The notes under the pieces were generated by a model. It was not told the origin of the DNA, did not search any database, and worked only from the letters and a program-made list of their open reading frames with translations. A stretch of 64,000 bases of DNA from contig NC_060209.1 in the NCBI RefSeq assembly GCF_021130785.1, positions 22,506,001 through 22,570,000 of the forward strand. Reading direction: 5' to 3'. Positions 12,140-23,590 of the stretch are shown in pieces (position 1 is the stretch's first letter; each line of letters begins with the position of its first letter). The position numbers and the translations under genes were made by a program. Origin of the DNA: Homalodisca vitripennis. Its lineage: Eukaryota; Arthropoda; Insecta; Hemiptera; Cicadellidae.

Positions 12140-12850
12140 GTTAAAAATGTTAAAGTATTATCAACCTTTGGTAATGGCAGAATTAATGCTTTCTTCCACT
12201 GACTAGGATAAACACTGTTATTAAGTGAGTAGTTAAAAATGTAACATAACACATGTTTTATTTCATCATACACCAATTTGGTGGATTTAACGGTAAACCA
12301 TCCTTCCCACTACATTGAAGGGAATATTTGTAATTTTATTATAAATTAATTCTACCGTAACATTGGTAAAAACAAAATTATTCTGAGGCTCTCCTGGTTC
12401 TCTCTTATTCGTATAATATTCAACAGGTTACTGTCTATACAATTATTAACACCACAAAAATAATTATTAAGGTCATTAATATTTACAATAGACTCTGAAA
12501 TAGTTTTGTGTTCCTAACCAGCACCCTGACTATTTAAAATCTTCCATAAGTCTTTGGCCGATTTTTGTTCCTCTAGTAACAAACTAAAATGTAGATTCCT
12601 CGCATCTCTCTGTAACCTCTTGAGTCTATTTCTCAACTGTCTGTACTCTTCCCAGTGCCCCACATTTTTTGTTTTAACATAACACTTATATTTAGAGTCT
12701 ATTTGTGTCATTAACCCTTTCAGTTCATCATCTATCCAAGGACAATCTATAACTAAGATTACTTCTAAGGTACACAGCTATGCCACCTCCTTCTTTTCCT
12801 TCTCTGTTGTATAAACATCAAGCATGTTATCATTGAATAACTGAAGGAAA
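12140..12850 (-). pseudogene. Non-LTR retrotransposon fragment, EN remnant to start of RT
   Basis: On the minus strand, pieces appear in the expected order of a non-LTR ORF2. First a remnant of the endonuclease (GGGIAVYLRSNLSY, near 12760-12800). Then the EN-RT linker (PWIDDELKGLMTQIDSKYK..., 12514-12745), which includes a NRLKRLQRDARN stretch and the typical KDLWKILNSQG. Then the beginning of the RT palm (YPSQWKKALILPLPKV, about 12160-12240). Most of EN and all catalytic RT motifs are missing. It belongs to a different family from the 13.4-16.4 kb copy. Confidence 0.65.
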
Positions 12851-13429
12851 GACTCTCTGTGTGCTCTCAAACTTTCAACATTGATATGTAAATAGAGAGA
12901 AAGAGAGAGAGATTATATAATTTTTCTATAAACATAGAACGAAAAAAAGTACTCGCTCCATGACATATACGGCCAAATACAAATTATATATACAGTAAGA
13001 AAATATGACTTGCTAGTTGAGATCAAGCACTTTTGATGTTTACCAAAGATAAATCATTGTTATAAAAATGAAGAGTTTATTATGGATTAAGCTTATAATT
13101 GGTATTAACATGAAGCCAGTTGTCATATAAACAATATTTGGCTTTTTAATGTATCATACCAATGAGCAATTTTACTCATCACTATATATATATATAGTCT
13201 CTTAAAGCAGTTCAAAAGAAAACTTCAATTATTTTTGTACAATATTTCGTTGTAATTAACAACTTTTTCAAGTACACTTAATAGACACAGAATAAAATAA
13301 AACAAACAAAAGAAGAAACACCTGATAATAAACATTCTAAATGTAAATACAATTTTGACATGTAAACAAGTTTTTGATTAGTTGTTAATTTAACAATAAT
13401 AACATAATATAATATAATATAATTTTGAA
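12851..13429. other. AT-rich spacer with a rearranged tRNA-element fragment
   Basis: 12952-12996 contains AAAAGTACTCGCTCC followed directly by an inverted match to TGACAGATACGGCAAAATAC, both pieces of the tRNA-like element at 57.6-57.8 kb. A short (TA)n lies near 13183-13197. Otherwise nothing. Confidence 0.35.
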
Positions 13430-16412
13430 TTTAGGTAAATTTGTATCACAATCTAATTATTCAAGTACAATCACCAGACATTGTTGTGATTACTGAACAT
13501 GGACAAAGCGACAACCTAATCACTAACACCAGATTACTTGGCTATAGTTTGATTTCTGCCTTCGGAGAAGAAATCGGCAAAAGGGGGGTGTCGCAATATA
13601 TAAAAAATGTACCCTAGAAAACGAAACTGCTAATTTAAACGTGGTGGAATGTAAAAGTCTACCATTGATATGTGAGGTAGCAGGAGTATCCATCAAGTTG
13701 AGTGGCAAAGAATTTCTGTACATTCTAGGAGTATATCGCCCTCCTATAAAACGCCAAGAAACTATCGTTCGAGCACTTGAGCTCCTGTCAGATATACTGG
13801 GCTCATTTTCCATCTTCAGACAAGGGCAAGGTACTTCTAATGGGTGACATCAATATCGACAACTTGCAGCCATTGCCTGAAAAGAACCCTTTTCAACGAC
13901 CTTATGGCTTCACACAGCCTGACGAGGCTTCAACTCCCAGCAACTAGGATTACTGCATCTTCACAAACATCTATCGATGCCGTATGTACAAACGTCAGTA
14001 CAAAATCTTATTAAGGTTGATATAATGCATACAGCGATCTCAGACCATACGTGTCAGCTTTGTCACCTCACTTTCCCAGCAAGACAACGAATAACAGAAT
14101 CTTCTCTTCGTCGTCACCTCAATGCAGAAAATTTGCACAACCTAAAACAAAATCTTGCAGCTGAGAACTGGATTGGAGTTTTTGGTTCAGGACAATGCAG
14201 ATGGCGCATATGAGTCTCTAATTCACACTCTAACTTTTAATCTAGATATATACTGCCCCCTGAAGAAGTCTAGACAAAACCGCAACTACAAAAATATCTG
14301 CACGCTACGACGAAGAAGCAAAGCTATTGAAGGAGGAATTTTTGGAGGCTCAAAGGAAGTACATCCTGAATAACTCAGACAATGATAAACAGACTGCTGT
14401 TCGACTAAAAAAAGCCTACGACTTAAAACTTAGGTCTCTTAGAAAAGAAAATAGCGCATCTGTCATTAGCCGATCTATGAATAAAAGCAAAGCTGTTTGG
14501 CAAATAATCAATGGTGAGAGGAAATCGTCCAAAGAGTCTTCTGTAAATGCCATAAACCTTGAAGTAAATGGAAGAGTGGTAGATAATGCTACAGACGTAG
14601 CTAATCACTTCAACAGATACTTTACAACAATAGCAGATGAAACAATTAGAGTAAATAATAGCAGCCCTTCTTATAACCAAGCTGAAACTACTCACGCAAT
14701 CCCTGTGGAACAAACTATACATATCCTGAAACCCGTATCAATTGAAGAGCTTGCAATTACAATAGATTCATTGAAGCCTAAATCTTCAACGGGAGTGGAT
14801 GGAGTCTCAGCTAAAATACTGAAAGCAGCCAAACATGAACTTCTACCACCCTTGCTTCATGTCATCCAGCTGTCGTTGGCCCAGGGTGTGTTTCCACAAA
14901 AACTAAAAACCGCCAGAGTTTTTTCCTCTTCTCAAAAAAGGCAGTAAACATGAAATAGGGAATTACAGGCCCATCACATTAATCCCCACTATCTCTAAGA
15001 TCCCCCGAGAGGATTGTTCTATCTAGAATCCTTGAAACACCTAAATATCAACAATCTTCTCACTGATAGACAACATGGTTTTGTAAAGGGTAGGTCCACT
15101 CTCACAGCCTTGGTGGATTTGTTTGAATTTATTGTAGATGGCATAGAAAATGGAGATAGTGTTGTGGGCATTTTTGTTGACATGAGCAAGGCCTTTGATT
15201 GTTTAAGCCATGATATGATTGTGACAAAATTACACCATCTTGGTATCCGAGATACGGCACTGTGTTGGTTTCGATCTTATCTTTCTAACAGAAACCAAGT
15301 GGTTGAAATAGCTCAATCCATCAAAGGGCATCAGATCCACATCCAGATCAACTCTCGGCCCATGGTGAGGGGGGTTCCTCAGGGCTCGGTCTTGGGCCCA
15401 CTCTTGTTTGTGCTGTCCACCAATGAACCTGCCTGCAGTGACGGAGCCTTATTGTAGGGCCATCATGTACGCGGACGACACCATCCTACTCACTTCTCAG
15501 AAGTCTGTTGAAATGAAAGCCTCGAAATAAACTCGTAACATTGGCCTGAATTTGGCGGTGGACTACTGTGCAAGGCATGATCTTGTGTTCAATGCTTCCA
15601 AGACCAAGCAGGTTACCTTTGGCACCAAGAGGGATGAAGTCTCAAACCTTCCCGACATCGATGCTGTCACTTCAATTAAACATCTTGGATTACACTTGGA
15701 TGGAGATCTTAAGTGGAAATGAGCACATAGATGTGTCTCTGTTCAAAGGCTATCCACAGCTGTCTTCGCCATTAAAAGAACATTATCTGTCAGCACAGAG
15801 GAGGCAGCTTTTTAACAGCCTACCATGCCCTTTTTGAGAGCCCTCATGTACTATGGAGTTTCGGTATGGGGTGGAACCTCTGCACATAACTTACAACGAG
15901 TTCTAATTTTACAGAAGAGAACCATCCGAAACCATAAAAGGAATGAAAATACAAGATAGTTGCCGGCCAGTCTTTAAACATCTGAAGTTGTTAACCGTTG
16001 TAAATATATATATCTTCCAGTCTACAACACTAGCTTGTCTCCTGGGAATATAAATAAGCGACATCAGGATGTTCACACACACTGCACCAGACATGGAACT
16101 GACTTCAACCTGCCGGTCCATCGCTTGAAGCTCTTTGAATCAAAACCTTCTTACGCAGGTGCAAAATTCTACAATGCCTTACCCGCATCCTTGAAGGTCT
16201 TGGAGCTGAAAGTTTTTAGGAGGAAATTAAAATCTTGGCTGGCAGATAGACCCTTCTACAGTGTCAATGAATTTTTAACCTGGAGAGAGTGACCATGGCA
16301 ATTGGCAAGCAAATAGACTCTTTTCTATTTATAATGTAGACTACATGACGCCTGTTTTCTATCTTGATGATAGTAAATAAAGATTTCTGTTTCTGTTTCT
16401 GTTTCTTGTTTC
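13430..16412 (+). mobile_element. CR1/Jockey-group non-LTR retrotransposon, 5'-truncated
   Basis: A 3-kb copy starting inside the endonuclease domain and running to the 3' end. Its 3' terminus has AATAAA at 16376-16381 and a (TTTCTG)n tail at about 16383-16408. It is related to the nearly full-length copy at 39.9-44.8 kb, whose tail also has an ATTTCTG-like unit, but is clearly a separate family: they share LKPKSSTGVDG-type phrases at perhaps half identity by eye. ORF1 is absent. Confidence 0.88.
13437..16292 (+). pseudogene. Endonuclease-reverse transcriptase ORF2, frameshifted
   Basis: The APE-type endonuclease is represented by PDIVVITEHG (about 13477), YILGVYRPP (about 13720), MGDINID (about 13840) and SDHTCQL (about 14040), giving the E, D and SDH catalytic positions. 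The linker and RT follow: STGVDGVSAKIL (14790), NYRPITL (14957), TDRQHGFVKGRST (15063), FVDMSKAFDC (15174), RGVPQGSVLGPLLF (15369) and an intact YADDTILL box (15465). The C-terminal tail ends at 16292 with FYSVNEFLTWRE. At least six frameshifts or stops (about 13600, 13845, 14210, 14940, 15455, 15720) prevent expression. The ORF2 product would nick target DNA and copy the element RNA. Confidence 0.88.
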
Positions 16413-16479
16413 CAAGTGGAAAACAATAATTTAGCGAAGGTTTAGTCCATATGGTTGTTTTGATTTTAATATAAGTTAG

Positions 16480-17232
16480 TGTGCCAATTCATTATTCCTT
16501 AAATTTTAAATCATTTCTAGAGCTGTTTTCACAAGGAGTAATTTTGCTTACAGCTTTGAGTTTGTAACAATCCTCAAAGCTTTTGTTATGGTGAATAGCG
16601 TGTAAGGCTACTGGTTTTTTGTCGTCTTTGTGATTGATAGAAAAACGGTGACCGGTCATTCTTACCCGCAAAGAATTTGAGGTTTGCCCAATGTAGTCCT
16701 TGGGACAAAACCTACAGGTTAGCTGGTAAATTGAATTGTTGGAGGTACAGTCCAATTTACCAGCTATGGGATAAGTTTTTTTAGTGATGACACTACTTTG
16801 GAATTGATCGGTCTTATCCATAATTTTGCAAATACCACAACGTGGTTTATTACAAGGTTCACAGCCAAAAGATAAATTTTCATAATTTTTTCCAACATGA
16901 ATTTTGGGCCTTACAAGCATATTCTTCAAATTTTTAGGTCTCTTAAATACTATTCTAGGTGGCGCTGGACAATAATTTCTCAGTTAAGGGCGAGTTTTTT
17001 TTAAATTTCATAGCCAATTTTCATAACTCTATTGAATTTGTGCAAACCAGGATAAAATTTTGTGATAAATTTAGGATCATTTTGGAAATGATTTGGAATA
17101 TTTGTAACCTTTTTCGGTTGTCTGAGCTGCCGGTTCAAAAGTTTTTTAGGGTATCCCCTGTTAGAAAGAGCTTTAGTAAGTTTTCTTTTGTAAATTTTGA
17201 AATCTGAAGCGTTTGTACATAAGGATTTGTAC

Positions 17233-17240
<8 letters not shown>
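16480..17240 (-). pseudogene. Penelope-like element fragment with GIY-YIG endonuclease
   Basis: A minus-strand frame of 145 residues (16492-16929) contains a cysteine-rich stretch (CEPCNKPRCGIC) followed by IYQLTC...DYIGQT...RMTGHRFSI, the GIY-YIG nuclease signature placed after the RT in Penelope-like retroelements. Upstream on the same strand, 17001-17234 encodes RGYPKKLL and FITKFYPGLHKFNRVMK, typical of the region between RT and GIY-YIG. The RT core itself is missing. The two pieces are in different frames. The 5' end abuts an AT microsatellite. Confidence 0.8.
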
Positions 17241-17264
<24 letters not shown>

Positions 17265-17466
17265 TTTATTTATTATATATTATATATATATATTTATTTA
17301 TTATATATATATATATATTTATTTATTATATATATATATATATATTTATTTATTATATATATATATATATTATTATTTATTATATATATATATTTATTTA
17401 TTTATTATATATATATTTATTTATTTATTATTATATATATATATATATATACTATATTTATTTATT
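17229..17466. repeat. AT-rich microsatellite, (TA)n with TTTATTTA interruptions
   Basis: Blocks of TATATA alternate with ATTTATTTATTAT about every 30-60 bases. The long tyrosine/isoleucine frames across it are artefacts of the repeat. Confidence 0.95.
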
Positions 17467-17775
17467 TAAAACTTCTTCTTACTGCTTTATCAAAAAATTA
17501 TACCATAATATAGATTTTTTAGAAATCGTGTTTTTTTTATAAAATGTTATTTATTTATGTAGTGGTTGTGTCATGCACACAATTTTATGAGTATATATTA
17601 TATATATATTTATTTATTTATTTAAAACTTCTTCTTAATGCTTTATCGAAAAAGTATACCATAATATAGATTTTTAGTATTCGTGTTATTTTTTTATAAA
17701 ATGTTATTTATTTATCTAGTGGTGTGTGTCATGCACACAATTGTATGAGGCCATCCTGTATGCGTAATATTAGGA
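17467..17775. repeat. 157-bp tandem duplication
   Basis: AAAACTTCTTCTTA...GTCATGCACACAATT occurs twice with period 157 (AC of the motif at 17471 and 17628). The copies differ at several bases. The unit includes the TTTATTTA-rich edge of the preceding microsatellite, so it probably arose by replication slippage or unequal exchange. Confidence 0.85.
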
Positions 17776-18288
17776 TACATTCACTATCTGCTCTAATGTA
17801 TGATAAATACCTTACATAAACATTAAGTGTAAGACACTGTACAGGTGTACACAGATTTGTGGCAATATAATAAAGATTAATTTGATATTTAAAACATTTT
17901 TATTACCAAAAATAGGTTATTTAGGTACTTGGATTACAATATATTCCTTGAATTCTACCAACAAAATACTTAACAGATAAATACAAACAAAAAACCAACA
18001 ATATATCCCTAATTCTACTTAAACTTATCAAAATACCGTACCTTAGTTATGTAACTTAAAATACAAATTTAATTTCTTTAAATTAAGTAATAAATTCCCG
18101 TGTTCTATTTACATGTTTTAAATCTAACTTTAATTTTTTTACAATATATTTGTTAATACGCCTGACTTGTAACTTGTTATATAGAACATAATACAGAATA
18201 ACAGTAAAATATTGTACAATACATTATATTGTATATATGTTGTAATATCAACACACAGTTGCAACAATAACTGGTTTCTTTAGTGATG
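17776..18288. other. Non-coding AT-rich stretch
   Basis: Nothing recognised. Confidence 0.4.
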
Positions 18289-18294
18289 TTTACA

Positions 18295-19432
18295 CCAGCG
18301 ACCAAAGAAGAACATAGACTGGAAATACCTATACCTAATACATTACGGCAGTTGAAGCCAACCCACACCCACTCTGGTGACAAACCGGCTGGGCACCAGC
18401 TCGCGGCGAGTATACATTTTAATTCGCCGCGTTTCATTAACACCGTTGGATTATACAGTTAGAGTTGGGATAAAAACTTGAAATTTCACAATTTTGTAGT
18501 CAATACTATGGCAATGATGATGTAGTAGATAAACATTTTAAAAGTTTATTATAAGTATTATAAAATAAATATTATTAATTAAAAACCAAATTGAGCTTTG
18601 GCGATGAACATGAAATAATGAGTCGGCTGCTACTTTTTTTATTTATTGGTCAGGCGAGTTTCGTCTGCGAGAAAGTTTGAGATAATAAACCAAATTTTAC
18701 CGTAGTATTTTTTATAAATTTTTGGAGTGAACAGTTTGTCGAGAAACGAGGTATAAAGCAGATACAAATTTCATGCGGCGCAAACACGTACCCGCCGCCT
18801 CGCCTCCATACGCTGCAAATAGGTTAAATGTTTAAATGCTCAACCTTTTTTTATACTCAAATCTATAAACATTAATAACTTATTATGGGAATATATCTAA
18901 ATTTGATTAAATCAACTAATCGTTGTAGCGGGTTTCAAAAACCACAAGTACATAATAAAATGAAATATTATATGTACGATTTAAAGCCTACAAATTCAAC
19001 CTTTTACAATACGGAATAACTTAAATAGTAAGTTTACTTTTTATGTGATGTTACAGTTTACAATGTTACTGTTTATTTGGTGTTACAGTATGTATCAATG
19101 AATGATTTCTAACATTCAATACAGGTTACAGTATAGTTTTTACAGTATCTTTATGGTATTTAGTTTATATTCCTTACTTACAATGAAATAAAATGTACAC
19201 AAATTCCAGCGAAGTATATTTTAGTTGATCATTCTTAAAAAAACATCCAACTTCCAATAATATAAATTCTATAATCGGTGGCAAGCAAAAGCAAACAACG
19301 AAAGCGAGCCCTTCCTGCCACACGGACGCTCGGTAGTGGGTGACTCATCCACTGCCATCCCCACCACTCTGGTGATTACCGGCTTCAGCCGCGCGCCCCG
19401 ATTGCCAGTCTATGTTCTTCTTTGGTCGCTGG
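18295..19432. mobile_element. Unclassified non-autonomous TIR element with TTTACA flanks
   Basis: A perfect 28-bp terminal inverted repeat: the left arm 18295-18322 starts CCAGCGACCAAAGAAGAACA and its exact reverse complement ends the element at 19405-19432. Both ends are flanked by TTTACA (18289-18294 and 19433-19438), consistent with a 6-bp target duplication. The interior (1.1 kb) has no transposase. A GC-rich CACTCTGGTGA motif just inside each end appears in direct orientation (18378 and 19364). A 6-bp duplication fits few superfamilies (Dada-like elements have 6-7 bp), so the class is open. The right end stops only a few bases from the stop codon of zinc-finger gene 2. Confidence 0.75.
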
Positions 19433-19444
19433 TTTACACTCATC

Positions 19445-20918
19445 TCATTTTTCCGTTGTTGTTTTCATTTTAATACTGGTTTTATGTTGACTGCTTCCAA
19501 GATGTTTGGTTAAAGTTTCAAAATCTGCAGCAAACTTGATGTTACAAGTTTTGCATTTCAACTTCCCTTCTTTCTTAGAAGGTCTAATCGAATTCTTATC
19601 ACCATCGTTCAAATTTATCATTTTTTCCAGCATTTTGTCCAAAACACTCTTCGTTTTGTTCTTGTACATCAGTGGCATTTCCTTCATTGGTGGAGACAGC
19701 TTTATGAATTGGCAACTTTTGAATTTCCTTACTGGAGTTGGCACAATTCCTCTTTTTTAAGTGTTGCTTACTCTCAATGTGATCCACACACAGTAACATG
19801 CTTAGAGGCAAACTACAATCACAAACCAAACATCTGATTTCTTTTGTTGATTTTGAAATATGAAGATATTTAAAATCTCGGTAAAACTCTTCAGAAGTAC
19901 TATGCAAAAACAGTGGAAATCTATCAAAATCATTATTTTTGAATCGTATCATCATCTCAAAATTGTATGTAAGGGAAACATTTGTCTTGTGGCTTTCCTG
20001 ATTGAAATGAGTTTGAATATTTTGAATCAAAACATTGACTGCTGTTCCTTTAAGCAATACATCACACAACTGGCAGTAGAAACGATCAGATATACATTGT
20101 TTGTATAGGAATTTAGAATTCGTTCTAACATTGATATCATTAGACCGTAACAATGAAAATATTACTTCCATACAAAAAAATGATACATAGTTGTTCTTCA
20201 CTCTTTTAACAATAGTTGGAATTTTGCGAGAGTAATCTGGCAAGAGGAATGGTTTGTTTTTGTTTTCTGTGTGCCAAAAGTCTTCTAAGTGACTTTTTAG
20301 AAGATACTGAGTGGGTATGATGTATCTTGAACACAAAGTGCAAATCAAATATTCAGGTATATGACCCTTCTGTATGTATTTTGCATCAGACTTTAAGTCT
20401 TGTGGAAGGGTCATCACTAAGTTATTAAAATGCTCCTCAAAAGTCAATTCTGATGAGATTTTAATTTGTTTCTTGACACTTTCGTCTGAGGTATTTTTAT
20501 TTTGTTCATGGCATTTTGATTGAAAATGGGTCTTTAAGAAATGTTCATTAAAATACACAGCGCAATGACATAATGTGCACAGAAGGAATCTAAAAGCAGG
20601 TCCCATTTTCAGGTATGTCAAATCGTTTTTTAAGTGATCTGGAATGCTAAAAGAAAGTTGTTTTATCGATTTATCACATTGGCTTACCATTTTCTGGTAA
20701 TTGGGAAGATTGTGTCTGTGGCCAGGTTCTTGAATATGGCTCCAAATTGTAAATCTTAAATTGGTAGGTTCAAGAGGAACATCAAAACTGGTCTTGCACA
20801 AAGAGCATTTACAACTGTGTCCATCTTCTGATAAACTAATCATAGATTTACTTACTCTCACACAAGGATCATCGTTGTCAAGAGTATTGAATATTTCATT
20901 TATTTTACATTCGGCCAT
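19445..20918 (-). CDS. Multi-zinc-finger protein 2, hypothetical, one frameshift
   Basis: The 439-codon frame (19599-20918) starts MAECKINEIF; an in-frame stop lies just upstream of this ATG. It has five fingers of C-x2-C ... H-x5-H form (roughly residues 36-70, 110-138, 193-222, 276-310 and 360-385). A sixth finger, CKTCNIKF...HLGSSQH, lies in another frame that continues to 19445. The two frames overlap at 19602-19744, so one indel, real or a sequencing error, probably separates them; a short intron is less likely. Fingers 1-3 match fingers 2-4 of the paralog at 3399-4706, for example KMGPAFRF and IPTQYLLKSHL. Function unknown; RNA or DNA binding is inferred only from the fingers. A TIR element begins about 10 bases after the last stop. 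Confidence 0.7.
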
Positions 20919-21414
20919 TATACTTAGTTATATTATGTGATTACAGGATTAGTGTACATAAAATTTAATTACAGGGAGATGATTCTTTTTATCTATTTGC
21001 AGCAAATCAATTCCTCATAAGATCTACAAGAGAAATTAATATCTCTTTGGTTCTTTACGCTTACCTTCAGCCATTTTCCTATCTACAGTTAATTAAGTTT
21101 TAATTCAGTATGGTCCTCTGGAAAATGTAATGGAGAAAATCTGAAAAAAATAAAATAAATATTAGATCTTAAATTAAAAACTAAACTAATGTAACTTAAT
21201 GTGGTATTAATGTTTAAACACTTCTATATTCATAATTTAAATGGTCATATGTTTTATATAACACAACATTTTACAAAGGTGGAAACTAATTATTTTGCTC
21301 ACTTTTTCTCTTTGTTTAAGACTGTACATAGTTTAGCTGTCAGCTGCATATCAGAAAGCTCCATTTATAACATGGAGCTTAATTTTAAAACTGTGAAATT
21401 TAAATAGGAACTCG

Positions 21415-21466
<52 letters not shown>

Positions 21467-22130
21467 CACTACATAAAATTAGATGCTAGTGGCTCGATGC
21501 TAATTAACAGTTAAATATATAATTATTTGTTAATACTAATGGTTGTTTAGATTTTCTTATGGAAAAATTTCTATTAAAACCATATATAAACCAATTCATC
21601 AGACACTAAAATATTTTCTAAAAAAGTTTTGACATGAAACATTTCTGGATTTGAACAAGTCTCTACTTATAAAACAGTTTCGGACTTTAAACATAATATT
21701 AAAGCAGAGCTCCAGACGATTCGTTGGCTACCTAATTATGTGCTTTCTTAACTAAGAAATTATACTTTTATATAATTGTTATAAAATCATTTTTAACTCC
21801 AAAAACGTGTAATTAGAGGCACGATTAACCTTTCAAATTGCAAACACGTATTTACAGTTAATAAAAATAATACTTTTATCATAACATTTTACGTATAACA
21901 CCATAATTAATACAAAAACCAAAATAAACACTATTCTATTGCATATCCACATGATGTACTCAATTACAATATAAGAAATAAAGATATATATATATAAGCT
22001 GGCATATATATATCAATTACATAAGAGTACAAACATTCATATAAAAGTATATTACATTTAGGAAACACACTATATAGTAAAATAGAACTAAATTTCAATA
22101 AAACAACACTTATCCAATATGGTTAATTTT
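20919..22130. other. Upstream region of zinc-finger gene 2
   Basis: AT-rich. On the minus strand ATGGCTGAAG (21065-21074) is followed by GTAAGC, a good 5' splice site, and could be a first exon. Joining it to the first AG before 20918 would create an early stop, so its link to the gene is uncertain. A (GT)n microsatellite is at 21417-21460. Confidence 0.35.
21417..21460. repeat. (GT)22 microsatellite
   Basis: Uninterrupted dinucleotide run of 44 bases. Confidence 0.98.
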
Positions 22131-22141
22131 TGGACCAGGCC

Positions 22142-22167
22142 TTTCGAAACCAATGATTCATCATCAG
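22142..22167 (-). ncRNA. Hammerhead-ribozyme-like core of a Penelope-like element
   Basis: The minus strand reads CTGATGA (22161-22167), an imperfect stem GAATC/GTTTC, then GAAA (22142-22145). CUGANGA and GAAA flanking stem II are the conserved core of the hammerhead ribozyme, reported in the terminal repeats of Penelope-like elements. The GIY-YIG fragment of such an element lies just upstream on the same strand. Stem II has one mismatch and I cannot confirm stems I and III. Confidence 0.45.
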
Positions 22168-22314
22168 ATGACTCCACAAATAAATATTTACATTATTTTT
22201 ATTACAATTAATATTAAAATACCAAATAGTGTAAATATGCAAATATAAACATTTTGGAAATATTTAAGCCAGAATGAAAAATTAGATATAACTACAGTTT
22301 AATTTTTGAATACA

Positions 22315-22760
22315 TTGAGAAGAAAGAAGACTGGAATTTTCAATAGGGCCTTCTTCATTGTTTATGAGTTTTTCTTTATTTTTTTTATGTGTAGTGTTTC
22401 CCAAGCATTTAATTAAGTTCATTGGTTTTGTTACTTCTTTTATTAATTTTAGATTGTTAATTGATATATGTGTCCTGATTCAATGCAGTGATTGGCTACA
22501 GCAGATTTTCAACTCTTCTATATTTGGTGTGTGATAAATGCTCTTCAAATTTTGTTTTTATTGTTCTTTTTATTTGTCCAATACAAATTTTTTTACAGTC
22601 ATCGCAAACAATTTCATTTTTTTTGTCCAATTTGAAATTTTGTCTTTAGGGTTTCCTAAAATTTGGGATAGTTTGCTGCTTGTTCTGTGAGTAACAGTTT
22701 TATTTGTATGTTTTTTAAAAGTGTTAAATATTTGGTTCGAGAAAGTAAACCATATTGGAA
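22315..22760 (-). pseudogene. Second Penelope-like GIY-YIG fragment
   Basis: The minus-strand translation contains EIVCDDCKKICIGQIKRTIK, then TKFEEHLSHTKY and SAVANHCIESGH in shifted frames. These match the GIY-YIG region of Penelope-like elements, with I-x-G of the YIG part preserved as CIGQ (tyrosine replaced by cysteine). Several frameshifts are present. It differs from the family at 16.5-17.2 kb. A hammerhead-like motif lies downstream at 22142-22167. Confidence 0.7.
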
Positions 22761-23044
22761 AAGTATTATTTTAGGGTAGGGTATGATAAGAGGACCCGGT
22801 TTTTTATACCGAATTTGGCAAACGATATTACTTAATCATAACCATAGATATAATCAATCGATACTGATTAATTATTTTGAACAATTAATTAATCTATATC
22901 AACAGCTGTAAACACTTTCAAATAATACATGTAAGGTAATATTTAAATTCTACATAAGTAACATTTGATTATTAAAAATGGCAGTAAATTTTAGAAAACT
23001 ACACAACATTGCTTTGAAAGATGATAAGACAAAAGTGGCTTATC

Positions 23045-23590
23045 GTGACTTCCACATGTTGGAATCGTACCAACAAACCAGGTATAGCAGTCTGGGGAGG
23101 TACCGCACTAGGCAACCTGCAACGGGTCCTAATACACCAGAAGAGAGCAATTCGGATCCTTGCAAGCCTACGCACAAGAGAATCATGCAGGCAAGCCTTT
23201 CAAGAACTGAAGATTCTCACTGTGGTTAACCTATACATCCTGGAAGCTGTGACCTACGTACACCTGAAATCACCCGATAAAGTGATGACTGGAGCACAGC
23301 AACATGACTACAACACTCGGCATGCTGCAAACTACCATCTTCCAGCTCACCGCCTAGCGTCCACGGAGAAGAAGCCAACGTATGTCGGAGCAAAGCTGTG
23401 GAACGCCCTCCCACTAGAACTAAAGAGGAGAGACCGACTGCAGTTTGGACACAAACTAAAACTCTGGCTTCAAGACCATCCATTCTACAAAATAAATGAA
23501 TTTTTAAACAGAACTTTCTAACCTGCTGTAACAAAATAAAATCTGACGATTGTACTGTTCTCTAAGAATATGTTTAATAAAGAATGTTCA
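23045..23590 (+). mobile_element. 5'-truncated non-LTR retrotransposon 3' end
   Basis: A plus-strand frame to 23521 encodes the RT C-terminal tail: GIAVWGGTALGNLQRVLIHQ, RESCRQAFQELKILT, HDYNTRHAANYHLPAHRL, YVGAKLWNALP and a final KINEFLNRTF. AATAAA is at 23576-23581. It parallels the copies at 918-1515 and 44.2-44.8 kb. No catalytic RT motif is retained. Confidence 0.82.

Noticed and set aside
17197..17542. Long tyrosine/isoleucine-rich frames
   Set aside because: They are translations of the TA microsatellite.
21065..21074. Definite first exon of zinc-finger gene 2
   Set aside because: The good donor after ATGGCTGAAG is real in sequence, but the obvious acceptor creates an immediate stop, so the link is unproven.
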